Origin: Pseudomonas sp. JQ170C
Lineage (GTDB): Bacteria; Pseudomonadota; Gammaproteobacteria; Pseudomonadales; Pseudomonadaceae
Direction: 5' to 3'
Length of the DNA: 64,000 bases
Assembly (NCBI RefSeq): GCF_035581345.1
Contig: NZ_CP141608.1
Location: 2,138,501-2,202,500 of the forward strand
Part shown: positions 25,214 to 33,246 of the stretch, one piece after another
Numbering within the stretch: the stretch's first letter is position 1
How the letters are laid out: each line of letters starts with the position of its first letter
Made by a program: the position numbers and the translations under genes
The notes under the pieces: model-generated
Seen by the model: the letters and a program-made list of their open reading frames with translations, nothing else
The model's database searches: none
What the model was told of the DNA's origin: nothing

Positions 25214-25280
25214 TCCGCTTCGCTCGCAAGAGGGGCGGGGCCGTTTTGTCAGACAATTCTGATAATCGGCCCCGCCGGCA

Positions 25281-26372
25281 TCACGCCTCGATCAGGTCGG
25301 TGATCGCCTGGCCCACTTGCTGGGTGGATTTCTGGCCGCCCATGTCGCGGGTGGTGTCGCCCGCGGCGATAACCTGCTCGATGGCCTTGAGGATGTCGTC
25401 GTGGGCGGCGCGGTAGCGTGGGTCGCTGCCGTCGTTGCCGAGAAAGTCGAGCATCAGCGCGCCGGACCAGATCATCGCGATCGGGTTGGCGATGTTCTTG
25501 CCGTAGATGTCCGGGGCCGAACCGTGTACCGGCTCGAACAGCGACGGGAACTTGCGCTCGGGGTTGAGGTTGGCCGATGGCGCGATGCCGATGGTGCCAG
25601 CGCAGGCCGGGCCCAGGTCGGAGAGGATGTCGCCGAAGAGGTTGGAGGCCACCACCACGTCGAAGCGATCCGGCTGCAGCACGAAACGGGCGCAGAGGAT
25701 ATCAATGTGCTGCTTGTCCCAGCTGATTTCCGGATAGTTGGCAGCCATGGCGGCGGTGCGCTCGTCCCAGTAGGGCATGCTCACGGCCATGCCGTTGGAC
25801 TTGGTGGCCGAGGTGACGTGCTTGCGCTCGCGGGTCTGGGCCACGTCGAAGGCGTACTTGAGGATGCGGTCGACACCGCGGCGGGTGAACACCGACTCTT
25901 GCAGCACGAACTCGTTCTCGGTGTTCTCGAACATGCGCCCGCCCAGGGACGAGTACTCGCCCTCGGTGTTTTCGCGGATCACCACAAAGTCGATGTCGCC
26001 CGGCTCACGGCCGGCCAGCGGGCACGGTACACCCGGGAACAGGCGCACCGGGCGGATGTTCACGTACTGGTCGAAATCGCGGCGGAACTTGAGCAGCGAG
26101 CCCCACAGCGAAATGTGGTCCGGGACCTTGTCGGGCCAGCCGACGGCGCCGAAGTACAGGGCGTCGAAGTCCTTCAGTTGCTCGAACCAGTCGTCGGGCA
26201 TCATCTTGCCGTGGGCCAGGTAGTAGTCGCAGCTCGCCCACTCGAAGAATTCAAAGCTGATGTCCAGGCCGTGCTTGCGGGCAGCGGCCTCGACCACGCG
26301 GATACCTTCGGGGAGAACTTCGTTGCCGATGCCGTCGCCTGGAATGGCTGCGATTCTGAAAGTCTTGCTCAT
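25281..26372 (-). CDS. Tartrate/D-malate dehydrogenase, decarboxylating (DmlA/TtuC-type)
   Basis: 363-aa member of the isocitrate/isopropylmalate dehydrogenase superfamily, closest in pattern to tartrate dehydrogenase/D-malate dehydrogenase (PGDGIGNEV start, GAVGWPDKVPDHISLWGSLL, VVIRENTEGEYSSLGGR, TSATKSNGM, DVVVASNLFGDILSDLG). These enzymes oxidise and decarboxylate D-malate to pyruvate and CO2 with NAD+ and a divalent metal. L-carnitine is (R), and cleavage keeps the carbinol centre, so malic semialdehyde should give D-malate. This gene therefore completes the route to central metabolism. The ATG at 26372 was chosen to match the family N-terminus. The gene is divergent from a LysR gene. 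Confidence 0.85.
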   Translation of the reverse strand: MSKTFRIAAIPGDGIGNEVLPEGIRVVEAAARKHGLDISFEFFEWASCDYYLAHGKMMPDDWFEQLKDFDALYFGAVGWPDKVPDHISLWGSLLKFRRDFDQYVNIRPVRLFPGVPCPLAGREPGDIDFVVIRENTEGEYSSLGGRMFENTENEFVLQESVFTRRGVDRILKYAFDVAQTRERKHVTSATKSNGMAVSMPYWDERTAAMAANYPEISWDKQHIDILCARFVLQPDRFDVVVASNLFGDILSDLGPACAGTIGIAPSANLNPERKFPSLFEPVHGSAPDIYGKNIANPIAMIWSGALMLDFLGNDGSDPRYRAAHDDILKAIEQVIAAGDTTRDMGGQKSTQQVGQAITDLIEA

Positions 26373-26430
26373 GGGGGCGCACTCGTTGTCTAGGGAACAG
26401 ATGCGAGCCATGCTATAAGGGCTTTAATCA

Positions 26431-26441
26431 GAGATAATCTC
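26431..26441. promoter_or_regulatory. Candidate LysR box between dmlA-like and lysR genes
   Basis: GAGATAATCTC, a perfect 11-bp palindrome with the T-N-A style symmetry of LysR sites, in the 98-bp divergent interval. Confidence 0.4.
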
Positions 26442-26470
26442 GCCTTTCATAGATTCTTAGTGCACGAAAC

Positions 26471-27385
26471 GTGAATAATCTACCGAGCCTCGACGACCTC
26501 AACATCTTTCTCCAGGTGGCCAAGCGCGCCAGCTTCGCGGCAGTGGCCGAAGAGCTGGGCATGTCCGCTGCCTTCATCAGCAAACGCATCCGCGTGCTTG
26601 AGCAGGACCTCGACGTGCGCCTGCTGCACCGCACCACCCGGCGGGTGACGGTGAGCGAGGAGGGCGAGCGGGTGTACCAATGGGCCCAGCAGATCTTCGA
26701 TGCGGTGCAGCGCATGGGCGACGACATCAGCGCCCAGCACCGCGAGCCGGCGGGCCAGTTGCGCATTGCCAGCAGCCTGGGCCTGGGCCGTCGCTTCGTG
26801 GCGCCGGCCCTTTCGGAACTGGCCGAGCGCTACCCGCGCCTGGATATCCGCCTGGATGTGCATGATCGCTTGGTGGACCTGATCGAGGAGGGGGTCGACC
26901 TGGATATTCGTGTCGGCAACGTGATCGCCCCGAACCTGATCGCCAAGCCGTTGGCGAAGAACCGACGCGTGCTGTGTGCGTCCCCGGCCTACCTGGCGCG
27001 GCGGGGAACGCCCAAGGTGTTGGCCGAGCTTGCCAGCCACGATTGCCTGGTGATCAAGGAGCGGGATCATCCCTTCGGCATATGGCAACTCGAGGGGCCC
27101 AATGGCGAGGAAAGCGTACGGGTGACCGGCAGCCTGTCGAGCAACCATGGCGAAGTGGCGCACCAGTGGTGCCTGGATGGGCGGGGGATTTTGCTGCGTT
27201 CATGGTGGGATGTGCATGACAGCCTGGCCGAAGGGCGGCTGGTGCAGGTGCTGGGGGACTATCACCAGCCGGCGGATATCTGGGCGGTGTACACCTCGCC
27301 CTTGGCCAGCTCGGCCAAGGTGCGGGTGGCGGTGGAGTTCTTTCGCCAGTACTTTGCCGAACGCTACAGCCTGCCCTCCCTGTAG
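26471..27385 (+). CDS. LysR-family regulator (DmlR/CarR-like)
   Basis: 304-aa LysR regulator. The helix-turn-helix covers about residues 7-65 (ASFAAVAEELGMSAAFISKRIRVLEQDLDVRLL), followed by a CysB-like effector domain (LRIASSLGLGRRFVAP). GTG is the likely start with only a weak ribosome site. LysR regulators next to D-malate dehydrogenase genes (DmlR) or carnitine genes (CarR of Acinetobacter) activate those genes in the presence of D-malate or carnitine. The divergent arrangement here supports the same role. It may also bind the GTTAAC boxes upstream of cntA and the BCCT gene, which has not been shown. Confidence 0.85.
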   Translation: MNNLPSLDDLNIFLQVAKRASFAAVAEELGMSAAFISKRIRVLEQDLDVRLLHRTTRRVTVSEEGERVYQWAQQIFDAVQRMGDDISAQHREPAGQLRIASSLGLGRRFVAPALSELAERYPRLDIRLDVHDRLVDLIEEGVDLDIRVGNVIAPNLIAKPLAKNRRVLCASPAYLARRGTPKVLAELASHDCLVIKERDHPFGIWQLEGPNGEESVRVTGSLSSNHGEVAHQWCLDGRGILLRSWWDVHDSLAEGRLVQVLGDYHQPADIWAVYTSPLASSAKVRVAVEFFRQYFAERYSLPSL

Positions 27386-27415
27386 GCGCGGGCGTTCAAC
27401 CGCCACGAAACACTC

Positions 27416-27487
27416 CTGTGGGAGCGGGCTTGCCCCGCGATAGCGGTCTCACTGTCACACCGCCTCGCGGGGCAAGCCCGCTCCTAC
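27416..27487. repeat. Two facing REPs
   Basis: REPs at 27416-27442 (reverse) and 27464-27487 (forward) between the convergent LysR and TonB receptor genes. Confidence 0.88.
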
Positions 27488-27495
27488 CGGGTGTT

Positions 27496-29637
27496 TTAGA
27501 AGGTGTAATCCACGGTCGCGAAGTACGACCGTGGCTCACCCATGATCCATTGCTCGCCACTGTGCGCCACGGCCGCATATCGCCGGTCGAGCAGGTTGTT
27601 CAGCTGTAACCCAAGGCGCACATCCGGCAGCACCTGCCACCCCAGGTTGGCATCGACCACGGTAAAGCCCGGTACGGTCTGGGTGTTGGCGGTGTCGGCG
27701 TAGCGCGCATCGACGTAACGCACGCCCATGCCGGCATCCACGCTATGGCCCAGGCCTTTGTTCACCCATAGGTTGGCGGTGCGCCGTGGCACGTTTCTCG
27801 GGCGGTTGCCGGCACGCGACACCGTCTGGCCGCCCACCGTCTGGTCGAAGTCGTCGTATTTGGCGCGTACCACCGAGGCATTGGCCGAGACCTGCCACTG
27901 ATTGGCCAGGGCCAGTTCCAGGGTCGCTTCCAGTCCGTCGGAGGTCTGCTGCCCGGCCTGTTCCTTGAGGTGGGTGACGGGGTTATCGACCAACAGCTTT
28001 TTCTTGACGATGTGGTAGGCCGCCAAAGTCCATTCGCCACGGCCGTCCCAGAACAATTGCTTGAGGCCGAACTCGGTCTGCCTGGCTTCGGTCAGGTCGA
28101 AGTTCTGCTGGCTCGGGCTGAGGGTGATCAGGTCGCTGACGCCGTCCTCGCTGGTGGAGTACTGGCCGTACAGCGACAGCTCGTCAGTCACGGCAAACAC
28201 CAGGCCCGCGCGCCAGTTGCCTCCGCCCAGGCTGCGGTCGGTGCGGGTGTCGTTGACCAGGTTGTCGCGGTCGATGTGGTTCTGGTCGCGGCGGATGCCG
28301 GTCACCAGCGACCAGCGCTCCGACAGCTGGGTGCGGTTCTCCGCGAACAGGGCGAAGGTGCGGGTGGTGCTCCGGGATTGCGGGCGGGTCGGGTCCTGGC
28401 TGTGGAAGTAGCCCGGTGCCGGGTTCCAGGGGTCGATGTAGTCGCCGCCAATGTCGTTGTACGGCGAGTTGCTGTCGATGCCGAAGCGAATACGGTTGTA
28501 CTCGGCGCCGACCACGGTCTTGCTGGCCAGGCCGAACAGCGAGTGATCGAAGGTGAAGCTCTGGCGGTCGCCGATCTGCTCCTGGTGGTGCTTGATCTCC
28601 AGGTAGCTGCCACGCTCCAGTTGCCCCAGGTCGCTGTGCCAGGTGTAGTCCTCGGCGTTGCGCCAGTGGCGGCGACTCTTGATGTAGTAGAGCTGGTTGC
28701 TGGCGCTGATCGACTCGCTGATGGCCCAGTCGGTGTTCAGGCGCGTCCATTCGTCGTGGTAGCGCTGTACGTCGTCGCGCACGTTGTAGTTCTTCTTGCG
28801 CAGGCTGTCGCGGGAATGGCCGTCGATCAGCGGTGTGCCGAAGTAGTTCATCGGCTCGGCATCGCCGCGCTCGTGGGCCAGGGTGAAGCTCAGGTCGTCG
28901 CTGGCATCGAAGCGCAACGCCGCGCTCATGGCCAGGCTTTTGGAGTCGCCACGGTCTACCCAGCCGTTGCCTTGCTGGTTGTTGAGGGTGACCCGGTAGC
29001 TCAGGCGCTCACTCAGCGAGCCGCCGCTGTCCAGGCCCAGTTGCTGGCGATCGTAGGAGCCGTAGCCCAGGCGCAGGTGGTTGCGGATGTCGCCGGCGAA
29101 GGGTTTTTTCGGGATCACGTTGATCACCGCTCCCGTGGCGCCTTCGCCGTAGAGCACAGACGCCGGACCCCGGATGATGTCGATGCGCTCGACCATCCAT
29201 GGGTCGACCGGGAAGGTCAGGGTGCCGGCCCCGGTGTACATGCGCGAACCGTCGAACAGGGTCATCACCGAGCCGTGGCTGGTGAACCCACGGGCCGACA
29301 ACGCGGTGTTGCCGTTGCCCGGCGTGCCCACCGAGGTGATGCCGGGTGAGCGAGTGACGGCGTCCTGCACAGTGATGTTGTTGCGACCGTCAATGGCCTC
29401 GGTACCCAGGCTGCTGGTGCTGGCCGGGGTGTCCATGGCGCTCAGGTTCAGGCGTGAACCGGCGGGCAGGGGTGTGGCCAGGCTGATCGGTTCGTTGTCG
29501 CTGGTGCTGGTGACGGCCGTCGAAGGCAGGGCCAGGGCAGAAGGGCTGTGTTCTTCAGCGAAGGCTGGCAGGGAGAGTGCCAGGCAGGGGGCCAGGGCAT
29601 TGGCCGCCAGGGAGTGAAGCTTGGAATTACGGGACAT
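27496..29637 (-). CDS. TonB-dependent outer-membrane receptor (siderophore-receptor type) under B12 riboswitch control
   Basis: 713-aa outer-membrane receptor. A signal peptide (cleavage near ALSLPAFA) is followed by a TonB-box/plug domain (DGRNNITVQDAVTRSPGITSVGT, ERIDIIRGPASVLYGEGATGAVINVIPKKP) and a 22-strand barrel ending in the C-terminal aromatic YFATVDYTF. There is no N-terminal STN signalling domain. Sequence features place it with ferric-siderophore receptors (FoxA/FhuA pattern). However, a well-formed cobalamin riboswitch lies in its leader at 29755-29940, so the cargo is probably cobalamin, a cobamide precursor or another corrinoid. No BtuF or BtuCD genes are adjacent. Confidence 0.88.
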   Translation of the reverse strand: MSRNSKLHSLAANALAPCLALSLPAFAEEHSPSALALPSTAVTSTSDNEPISLATPLPAGSRLNLSAMDTPASTSSLGTEAIDGRNNITVQDAVTRSPGITSVGTPGNGNTALSARGFTSHGSVMTLFDGSRMYTGAGTLTFPVDPWMVERIDIIRGPASVLYGEGATGAVINVIPKKPFAGDIRNHLRLGYGSYDRQQLGLDSGGSLSERLSYRVTLNNQQGNGWVDRGDSKSLAMSAALRFDASDDLSFTLAHERGDAEPMNYFGTPLIDGHSRDSLRKKNYNVRDDVQRYHDEWTRLNTDWAISESISASNQLYYIKSRRHWRNAEDYTWHSDLGQLERGSYLEIKHHQEQIGDRQSFTFDHSLFGLASKTVVGAEYNRIRFGIDSNSPYNDIGGDYIDPWNPAPGYFHSQDPTRPQSRSTTRTFALFAENRTQLSERWSLVTGIRRDQNHIDRDNLVNDTRTDRSLGGGNWRAGLVFAVTDELSLYGQYSTSEDGVSDLITLSPSQQNFDLTEARQTEFGLKQLFWDGRGEWTLAAYHIVKKKLLVDNPVTHLKEQAGQQTSDGLEATLELALANQWQVSANASVVRAKYDDFDQTVGGQTVSRAGNRPRNVPRRTANLWVNKGLGHSVDAGMGVRYVDARYADTANTQTVPGFTVVDANLGWQVLPDVRLGLQLNNLLDRRYAAVAHSGEQWIMGEPRSYFATVDYTF

Positions 29638-29698
29638 GTCGTTCCACAGTCAACAGGAAGAATGAATCCCGGAGGGAACAACGCACGGAGGAATTGCG

Positions 29699-29727
29699 CG
29701 CGCAGGCGAACGCAACCCGGCCTGCGC
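29699..29727 (-). promoter_or_regulatory. GC-rich hairpin between riboswitch and receptor start
   Basis: GCGCAGGC pairing with GCCTGCGC around a 13-nt loop. It lacks a T-tract. It could be part of the riboswitch expression platform or a pausing structure. Confidence 0.4.
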
Positions 29728-29754
29728 CCGCCCACCGCGGGGTTGCCAAACAGA

Positions 29755-29940
29755 AGCTTCAGGCCGGTCTCCGGGCTTGCGAGGGTCATGAAGGCCTTCA
29801 CCTTCCCATGCCGAGGCACAGTGGTGTTTTGAAGGCTTCGCTCGCTTACCGTTGCGGGGGCAGCGCCGGACTAGTCACGAACGTGACGCACCGGCTTCCC
29901 GTTTCACCCTGCGCACGGCGGCGCAGGACACCTGAAACTG
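29755..29940 (-). promoter_or_regulatory. Cobalamin (adenosylcobalamin-type) riboswitch
   Basis: Read on the minus strand, the hallmarks occur in order: GGTGTCCTGCGC with its pairing arm GCGCAGGGTGAAACGGGAA, GCCGGTGCG, AGTCCGGCGCTGCCCCCGC followed by AACGGTAAG, CCACTGTG, CGGCATGGGAAGG, and the B12 box GCCCGGAGACCGGCC. Spacing and order match the classical element. It lies about 120 nt upstream of the TonB receptor ATG and should reduce its expression when cobalamin is plentiful. Confidence 0.95.
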
Positions 29941-29978
29941 GCGCGCATGGGAACACCGAATGCTTTTGCCGTCAATCC

Positions 29979-30049
29979 GTAGGAGCGGGCTTGCCCCGCG
30001 ATGCGGTGTGTCTGAATGAATGCAATCGCGGGGCAAGCCCGCTCCTACG
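29979..30049. repeat. Two facing REPs
   Basis: REPs at 29979-30002 (reverse) and 30024-30049 (forward) between the riboswitch promoter region and the GNAT gene stop. Confidence 0.88.
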
Positions 30050-30054
30050 GATCA

Positions 30055-30612
30055 TCAGCGGCCGCGTTTGCGCGATACCACGGCCTCGATGTTCTTGCGC
30101 CCGATCAGCTTCGGTTGTGCAGGTTCTTCCAGCCACTTGTACATCACCAGGCTGTCCACCAGCCCCAGCCGTGCATGGCGATACGCCCGCGGCAGGCGCC
30201 CGACGATTTCAAAGCCCAGCTTCTGCCACAAGGTCACGGCTGCTTCATTGCTCGACACCACCGAATTGAACTGCATGGCCAAAAAGCCCTGCTGGCGCGC
30301 CAACTGCTGGGAGTGCTCGCACATCAGGCGGGCCACGCCGCGACCGCGGGCGGCTTCGCAGACCATGTAGCCGCAATTGCTCACGTGGCTGCCGGGGCCG
30401 GCGGCGTTGGCCTTGAGGTAGTAAGAGCCGAGCAGTTGGCCGTCTTCTTCGGCCACCAGGGTGTGCAGGGGGGATTCCAGCCACAGTTCACGTGCCTGAT
30501 CCAGGTTCAGGGCCGGGTCGAAGGCATAGGTTTCGCGGGCGCTGACGATGGCCTGGAAGGTCGGCCAGAAGTGTTCGAAATCAGCGGCGGTCATGGGGCG
30601 GAGGGTAATCAT
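30055..30612 (-). CDS. GNAT-family N-acetyltransferase
   Basis: 185-aa acetyl-CoA-dependent acetyltransferase. It starts MITLRPMTAADFEHFW and carries the acetyl-CoA binding A motif CEAARGRGVARLMCEHSQQLARQQG and a late ALTLW-type segment (NEAAVTLWQKLGFEIVGRLPRAY) typical of the fold. The C-terminal YKWLE and a basic tail follow. The ATG at 30612 has an AGGAA site. It lies downstream of the AhpD-like gene on the same strand. The substrate is unknown; it could be an amino group of a small metabolite or a protein. Confidence 0.82.
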   Translation of the reverse strand: MITLRPMTAADFEHFWPTFQAIVSARETYAFDPALNLDQARELWLESPLHTLVAEEDGQLLGSYYLKANAAGPGSHVSNCGYMVCEAARGRGVARLMCEHSQQLARQQGFLAMQFNSVVSSNEAAVTLWQKLGFEIVGRLPRAYRHARLGLVDSLVMYKWLEEPAQPKLIGRKNIEAVVSRKRGR

Positions 30613-30695
30613 GGCGGTTCCTGGCAACGTGAACCGCGAGTCTGAAAGCGTTGGTGCCGGCATGCAACTGTTTGTGCAGGCCGGCACCGATGTGG

Positions 30696-31040
30696 TCAGT
30701 TATCGCCCTTGCCGACCGCATCCATCGCCCGCGCCGAATACACCAGCGCCGCGCCGGCATTCATGGCCACCGCCACGCCCAGTGCCTCGGCGATTTCTTC
30801 ACGGGTCGCACCTTGCTTGACCGCCTGCGCCGAATGCACGGCAATGCAGCCGTCGCAGCGGGTCGTCACGGCCACGGCCAGCGAAATCAACTCGCGGGTC
30901 TTGGCATCCAGGTGGTTGGTCTTGGCCCCGGCGCCGCTGGCGGTCATATAGCCGTTGACCGTGTCGGGGGACAGTTGCTTGAGGTCGCCGATACCGGCCA
31001 TCAACTGCTTACGGTAGGCGTCCCAGTCCATCATGCTCAT
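30696..31040 (-). CDS. Carboxymuconolactone decarboxylase/AhpD-like protein
   Basis: 114-aa helical protein with the redox CxxC motif of the AhpD-like branch (TRCDGCIAVH: Cys62, Cys65, His69), followed by ALGVAVAMNAGAALVYSARAMDAV. Such proteins reduce peroxides or act as alkylhydroperoxidase partners; this one is a single-domain version. The ATG at 31040 behind AAGGTG is preferred over a GTG nine bases upstream. It sits 83 bp upstream of the GNAT gene on the same strand and may be co-transcribed with it. Confidence 0.82.
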   Translation of the reverse strand: MSMMDWDAYRKQLMAGIGDLKQLSPDTVNGYMTASGAGAKTNHLDAKTRELISLAVAVTTRCDGCIAVHSAQAVKQGATREEIAEALGVAVAMNAGAALVYSARAMDAVGKGDN

Positions 31041-31140
31041 CGTCTTCACCTTGTGCTGTTGGCAACATGAACAGTGAAGCTAGTTTTTTTATCGGCGGGG
31101 TGCCGTTGGTCGATGGGCCTGAACGGGTAGGACTTTGGGT

Positions 31141-31210
31141 GTAGGAGCGGGCTTGACCCGCGATAGCGATGTGTCTGGAAGATCGCTATCGCGGGGCAAG
31201 CCCGCTCCTG
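31141..31210. repeat. Two facing REPs
   Basis: Reverse REP at 31141-31164 (GACCCGCG variant) and forward REP at 31188-31210, downstream of lpxO. Confidence 0.85.
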
Positions 31211-31220
31211 CACACACAGT

Positions 31221-32120
31221 TCAGATGTAGATGAATACCAGCACCAGCGCTGCCACTACCGCCCATTTCTCCAGGTAGTAACGGGTACGGTTGCGCTTTT
31301 TCATCGCCTTGCCACGCTCGCGAACCTTGTAGATGCGGGTGAACAGGCGGTTGATGCCGCCGGTCTTGTCGCCGGCATCGTTGGGGGCTGCCGCGGCAGC
31401 CATCACCTTGCGGCTGAACCAGCGGTTGAACGCGGTCGCCCAGCGGTACTTGAGCGGGCGCTCGACATCGCAGAACAGGATGATGCGGTTGTGCTCGGTC
31501 TGATTGCTGGCGTAGTGGATGTAGGTTTCATCGAACACCACCGCCTCGCCGTCGCGCCAGGCGTAGTTTTCACCGTCCACGCAGATGTAGCAGGCGTCAT
31601 CGTTGGGGGTATCCAGGCCCAGGTGGTAGCGGTAGGAGCCGGCATAGGGGTCGCGGTGGCGAACCAGCTTGGAGCCTGGCGGCAGGGTGGCGAACATGGC
31701 CGCCTTGACCGTGCCGATGCCTTGCAGCAATTCGGTGGTGCGCGGGCACAGCTTCATGGCAGACGGGTGGCTCTCGCCGTACCACTTCAGGTAGAAGCGT
31801 TTCCAGCCACTCTTGAAGAACGAGTTGAAACCCACGTCGTCGTAGTTCTTCGAGCTTTTGATTTCACCGACATGCAGCAACTGCTGGGCCTCGGCGCGAA
31901 TCTCTTGCCAGTTGTCCTGCAGCGGCTTGAGCTCGGGGAAGCTCTCGACCGGCAGGTACGGCTTGGCCGGGAGCTTGGAGAACAGGTAGAGGAAGACGTT
32001 TACCGGTGCCAGGAAACTTGAGTGGTCACCCAGCTGGCGGGTGACTTTGTGCCGCACCCGACCACGGAAATGGACGTAGGCAATCGAGAATACAAACAAC
32101 AGAACAAGAAAAATTTTCAT
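31221..32120 (-). CDS. lpxO: Lipid A 2-hydroxylase (LpxO), Asp/Asn beta-hydroxylase family
   Basis: 299-aa Fe(II)/2-oxoglutarate dioxygenase anchored by an N-terminal membrane helix (residues 1-17) and with a C-terminal hydrophobic helix (VVAALVLVFIYI). The iron ligands are visible as His155-x-Asp157 (LVRHRDPYAG) and His202 (ETYIHYASN), with the 2-oxoglutarate-binding Arg after the distal His (HNRIIL). LpxO adds a 2-hydroxyl to the secondary acyl chain of lipid A at the cytoplasmic face of the inner membrane. The length and both terminal helices match Pseudomonas LpxO. It is a single gene. Confidence 0.9.
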   Translation of the reverse strand: MKIFLVLLFVFSIAYVHFRGRVRHKVTRQLGDHSSFLAPVNVFLYLFSKLPAKPYLPVESFPELKPLQDNWQEIRAEAQQLLHVGEIKSSKNYDDVGFNSFFKSGWKRFYLKWYGESHPSAMKLCPRTTELLQGIGTVKAAMFATLPPGSKLVRHRDPYAGSYRYHLGLDTPNDDACYICVDGENYAWRDGEAVVFDETYIHYASNQTEHNRIILFCDVERPLKYRWATAFNRWFSRKVMAAAAAPNDAGDKTGGINRLFTRIYKVRERGKAMKKRNRTRYYLEKWAVVAALVLVFIYI

Positions 32121-32257
32121 GGGCGGGTACTTGTCGATGAGGCGATGCGCCATGGCATAAGCCAGCCAGCATAAACAATCGTGACCGCAGTTTGTACTAA
32201 ATGTTACCGATCAGGCGCCCGACATTAGTCCCACACGCAAAGGTTTGCTTTAACGAT

Positions 32258-33157
32258 TTATCCGCGATTTTTGCCGGGCAAGTGCAAATAGGACATCACG
32301 CTTTCCGTCAGCTCTGTCGCCAGTTTCACCGCCTCTTTGTTGCGTGCCATGGCCCCGGCCACCAGCCCTTCGATCAGCGCCAGCACGGCAATATTGGAAC
32401 TGGTCAGCACCGGGTGGTCGGCCGGCGCGAACAGGACGTGGCGGGCGATGGGGGCCAGGGGCGATGCCGGCGAGTCAGTGATGGCCAGTACCGTGGCGCC
32501 ACGCTCAAGGGCAAAGCGCGACAGTTGCAGGGTGTCCTGGGAGTAGCGCGGCAGCGAAATGGCCAGAAGTACGTCCTGGTCGGTGATCGCCGCCAGGCGA
32601 TAGGCCGCGTTCTCGTTGCCGCCCTCCATGCTGATGGCGCAGGCATCGGCACAAAAGGGCACCAGGGTCGAGGCGGCAAGCCCGGCCAGGTAGACGCTGT
32701 TGCCGAAGCCCAGCACATACACCTTGCGCGCCGCGATCAGGCTGCTGACGAAGGCCTCGAAGGTATCGGCCTGGTTGTTGCTGCTGGTGGTGGCCAGGTT
32801 GCTGGTCGCGCTCTGGATCTGCTCATGCAGGCCAAAGTCGCCATCGGGGCGCAGGGCCAGTTCATTGCGCAGCTTGTCCACCGGCGAGACCATCTGCTGC
32901 AAGGTCGCTACCAGTTCGGCTTTCATGCCGCTGTAGCCGCCCAGGTCCAGGGCCTTGGCCAGGCGGTTGACCGCGGCCGGCGAGGTGGCGGTGGCCTGGG
33001 CCATCTCTTCGATCGTCAGGGTCGCGGCCTTGAGGGGGTGGCGCAAAATGTAGTCGGCGACCTTGCGCAACGAAGGTTGCAGTTGAGCAAGGTTTTCCGA
33101 CAGCTTGCGCATGACCGGCGAGGCATAGACAGTGGGGGTTTTCGAGTGGCGAGGCAT
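32258..33157 (-). CDS. RpiR/MurR-family regulator (HTH + SIS)
   Basis: 299-aa regulator. An N-terminal RpiR helix-turn-helix (about 15-90; LRKVADYILRHPLKAATLTIEEMAQATATSPAAVNRLAKALDLGGYSG) is joined to a C-terminal SIS sugar-isomerase-like domain (about 125-260; VYVLGFGNSVYLAGLAASTL, VLLAISLPRYSQDTLQLSRFALERGATVLAITDSP). SIS domains usually bind phosphosugars, but many Pseudomonas RpiR proteins sense amino-acid or opine-type metabolites. It lies 89 bp downstream of the last ABC gene on the same strand and is the likely local regulator of the Aot-like operon. Confidence 0.85.
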   Translation of the reverse strand: MPRHSKTPTVYASPVMRKLSENLAQLQPSLRKVADYILRHPLKAATLTIEEMAQATATSPAAVNRLAKALDLGGYSGMKAELVATLQQMVSPVDKLRNELALRPDGDFGLHEQIQSATSNLATTSSNNQADTFEAFVSSLIAARKVYVLGFGNSVYLAGLAASTLVPFCADACAISMEGGNENAAYRLAAITDQDVLLAISLPRYSQDTLQLSRFALERGATVLAITDSPASPLAPIARHVLFAPADHPVLTSSNIAVLALIEGLVAGAMARNKEAVKLATELTESVMSYLHLPGKNRG

Positions 33158-33246
33158 CCGGCTGATGGTTCCCTGGCAGATGGACGGCGTGGCGTCAGTG
33201 TATCCGAAGCCACTCCCCGGCGCGCAGCCGGGAAGGGCGCAGGTGT

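Noticed and set aside
27970..29349. 459-codon plus-strand frame over the TonB receptor
   Set aside because: Antisense shadow; Val/Ala-rich translation without recognisable domains.
27496..29637. Calling the receptor btuB
   Set aside because: The cobalamin riboswitch is convincing but the protein sequence follows siderophore-type receptors, so a firm BtuB name is not justified.
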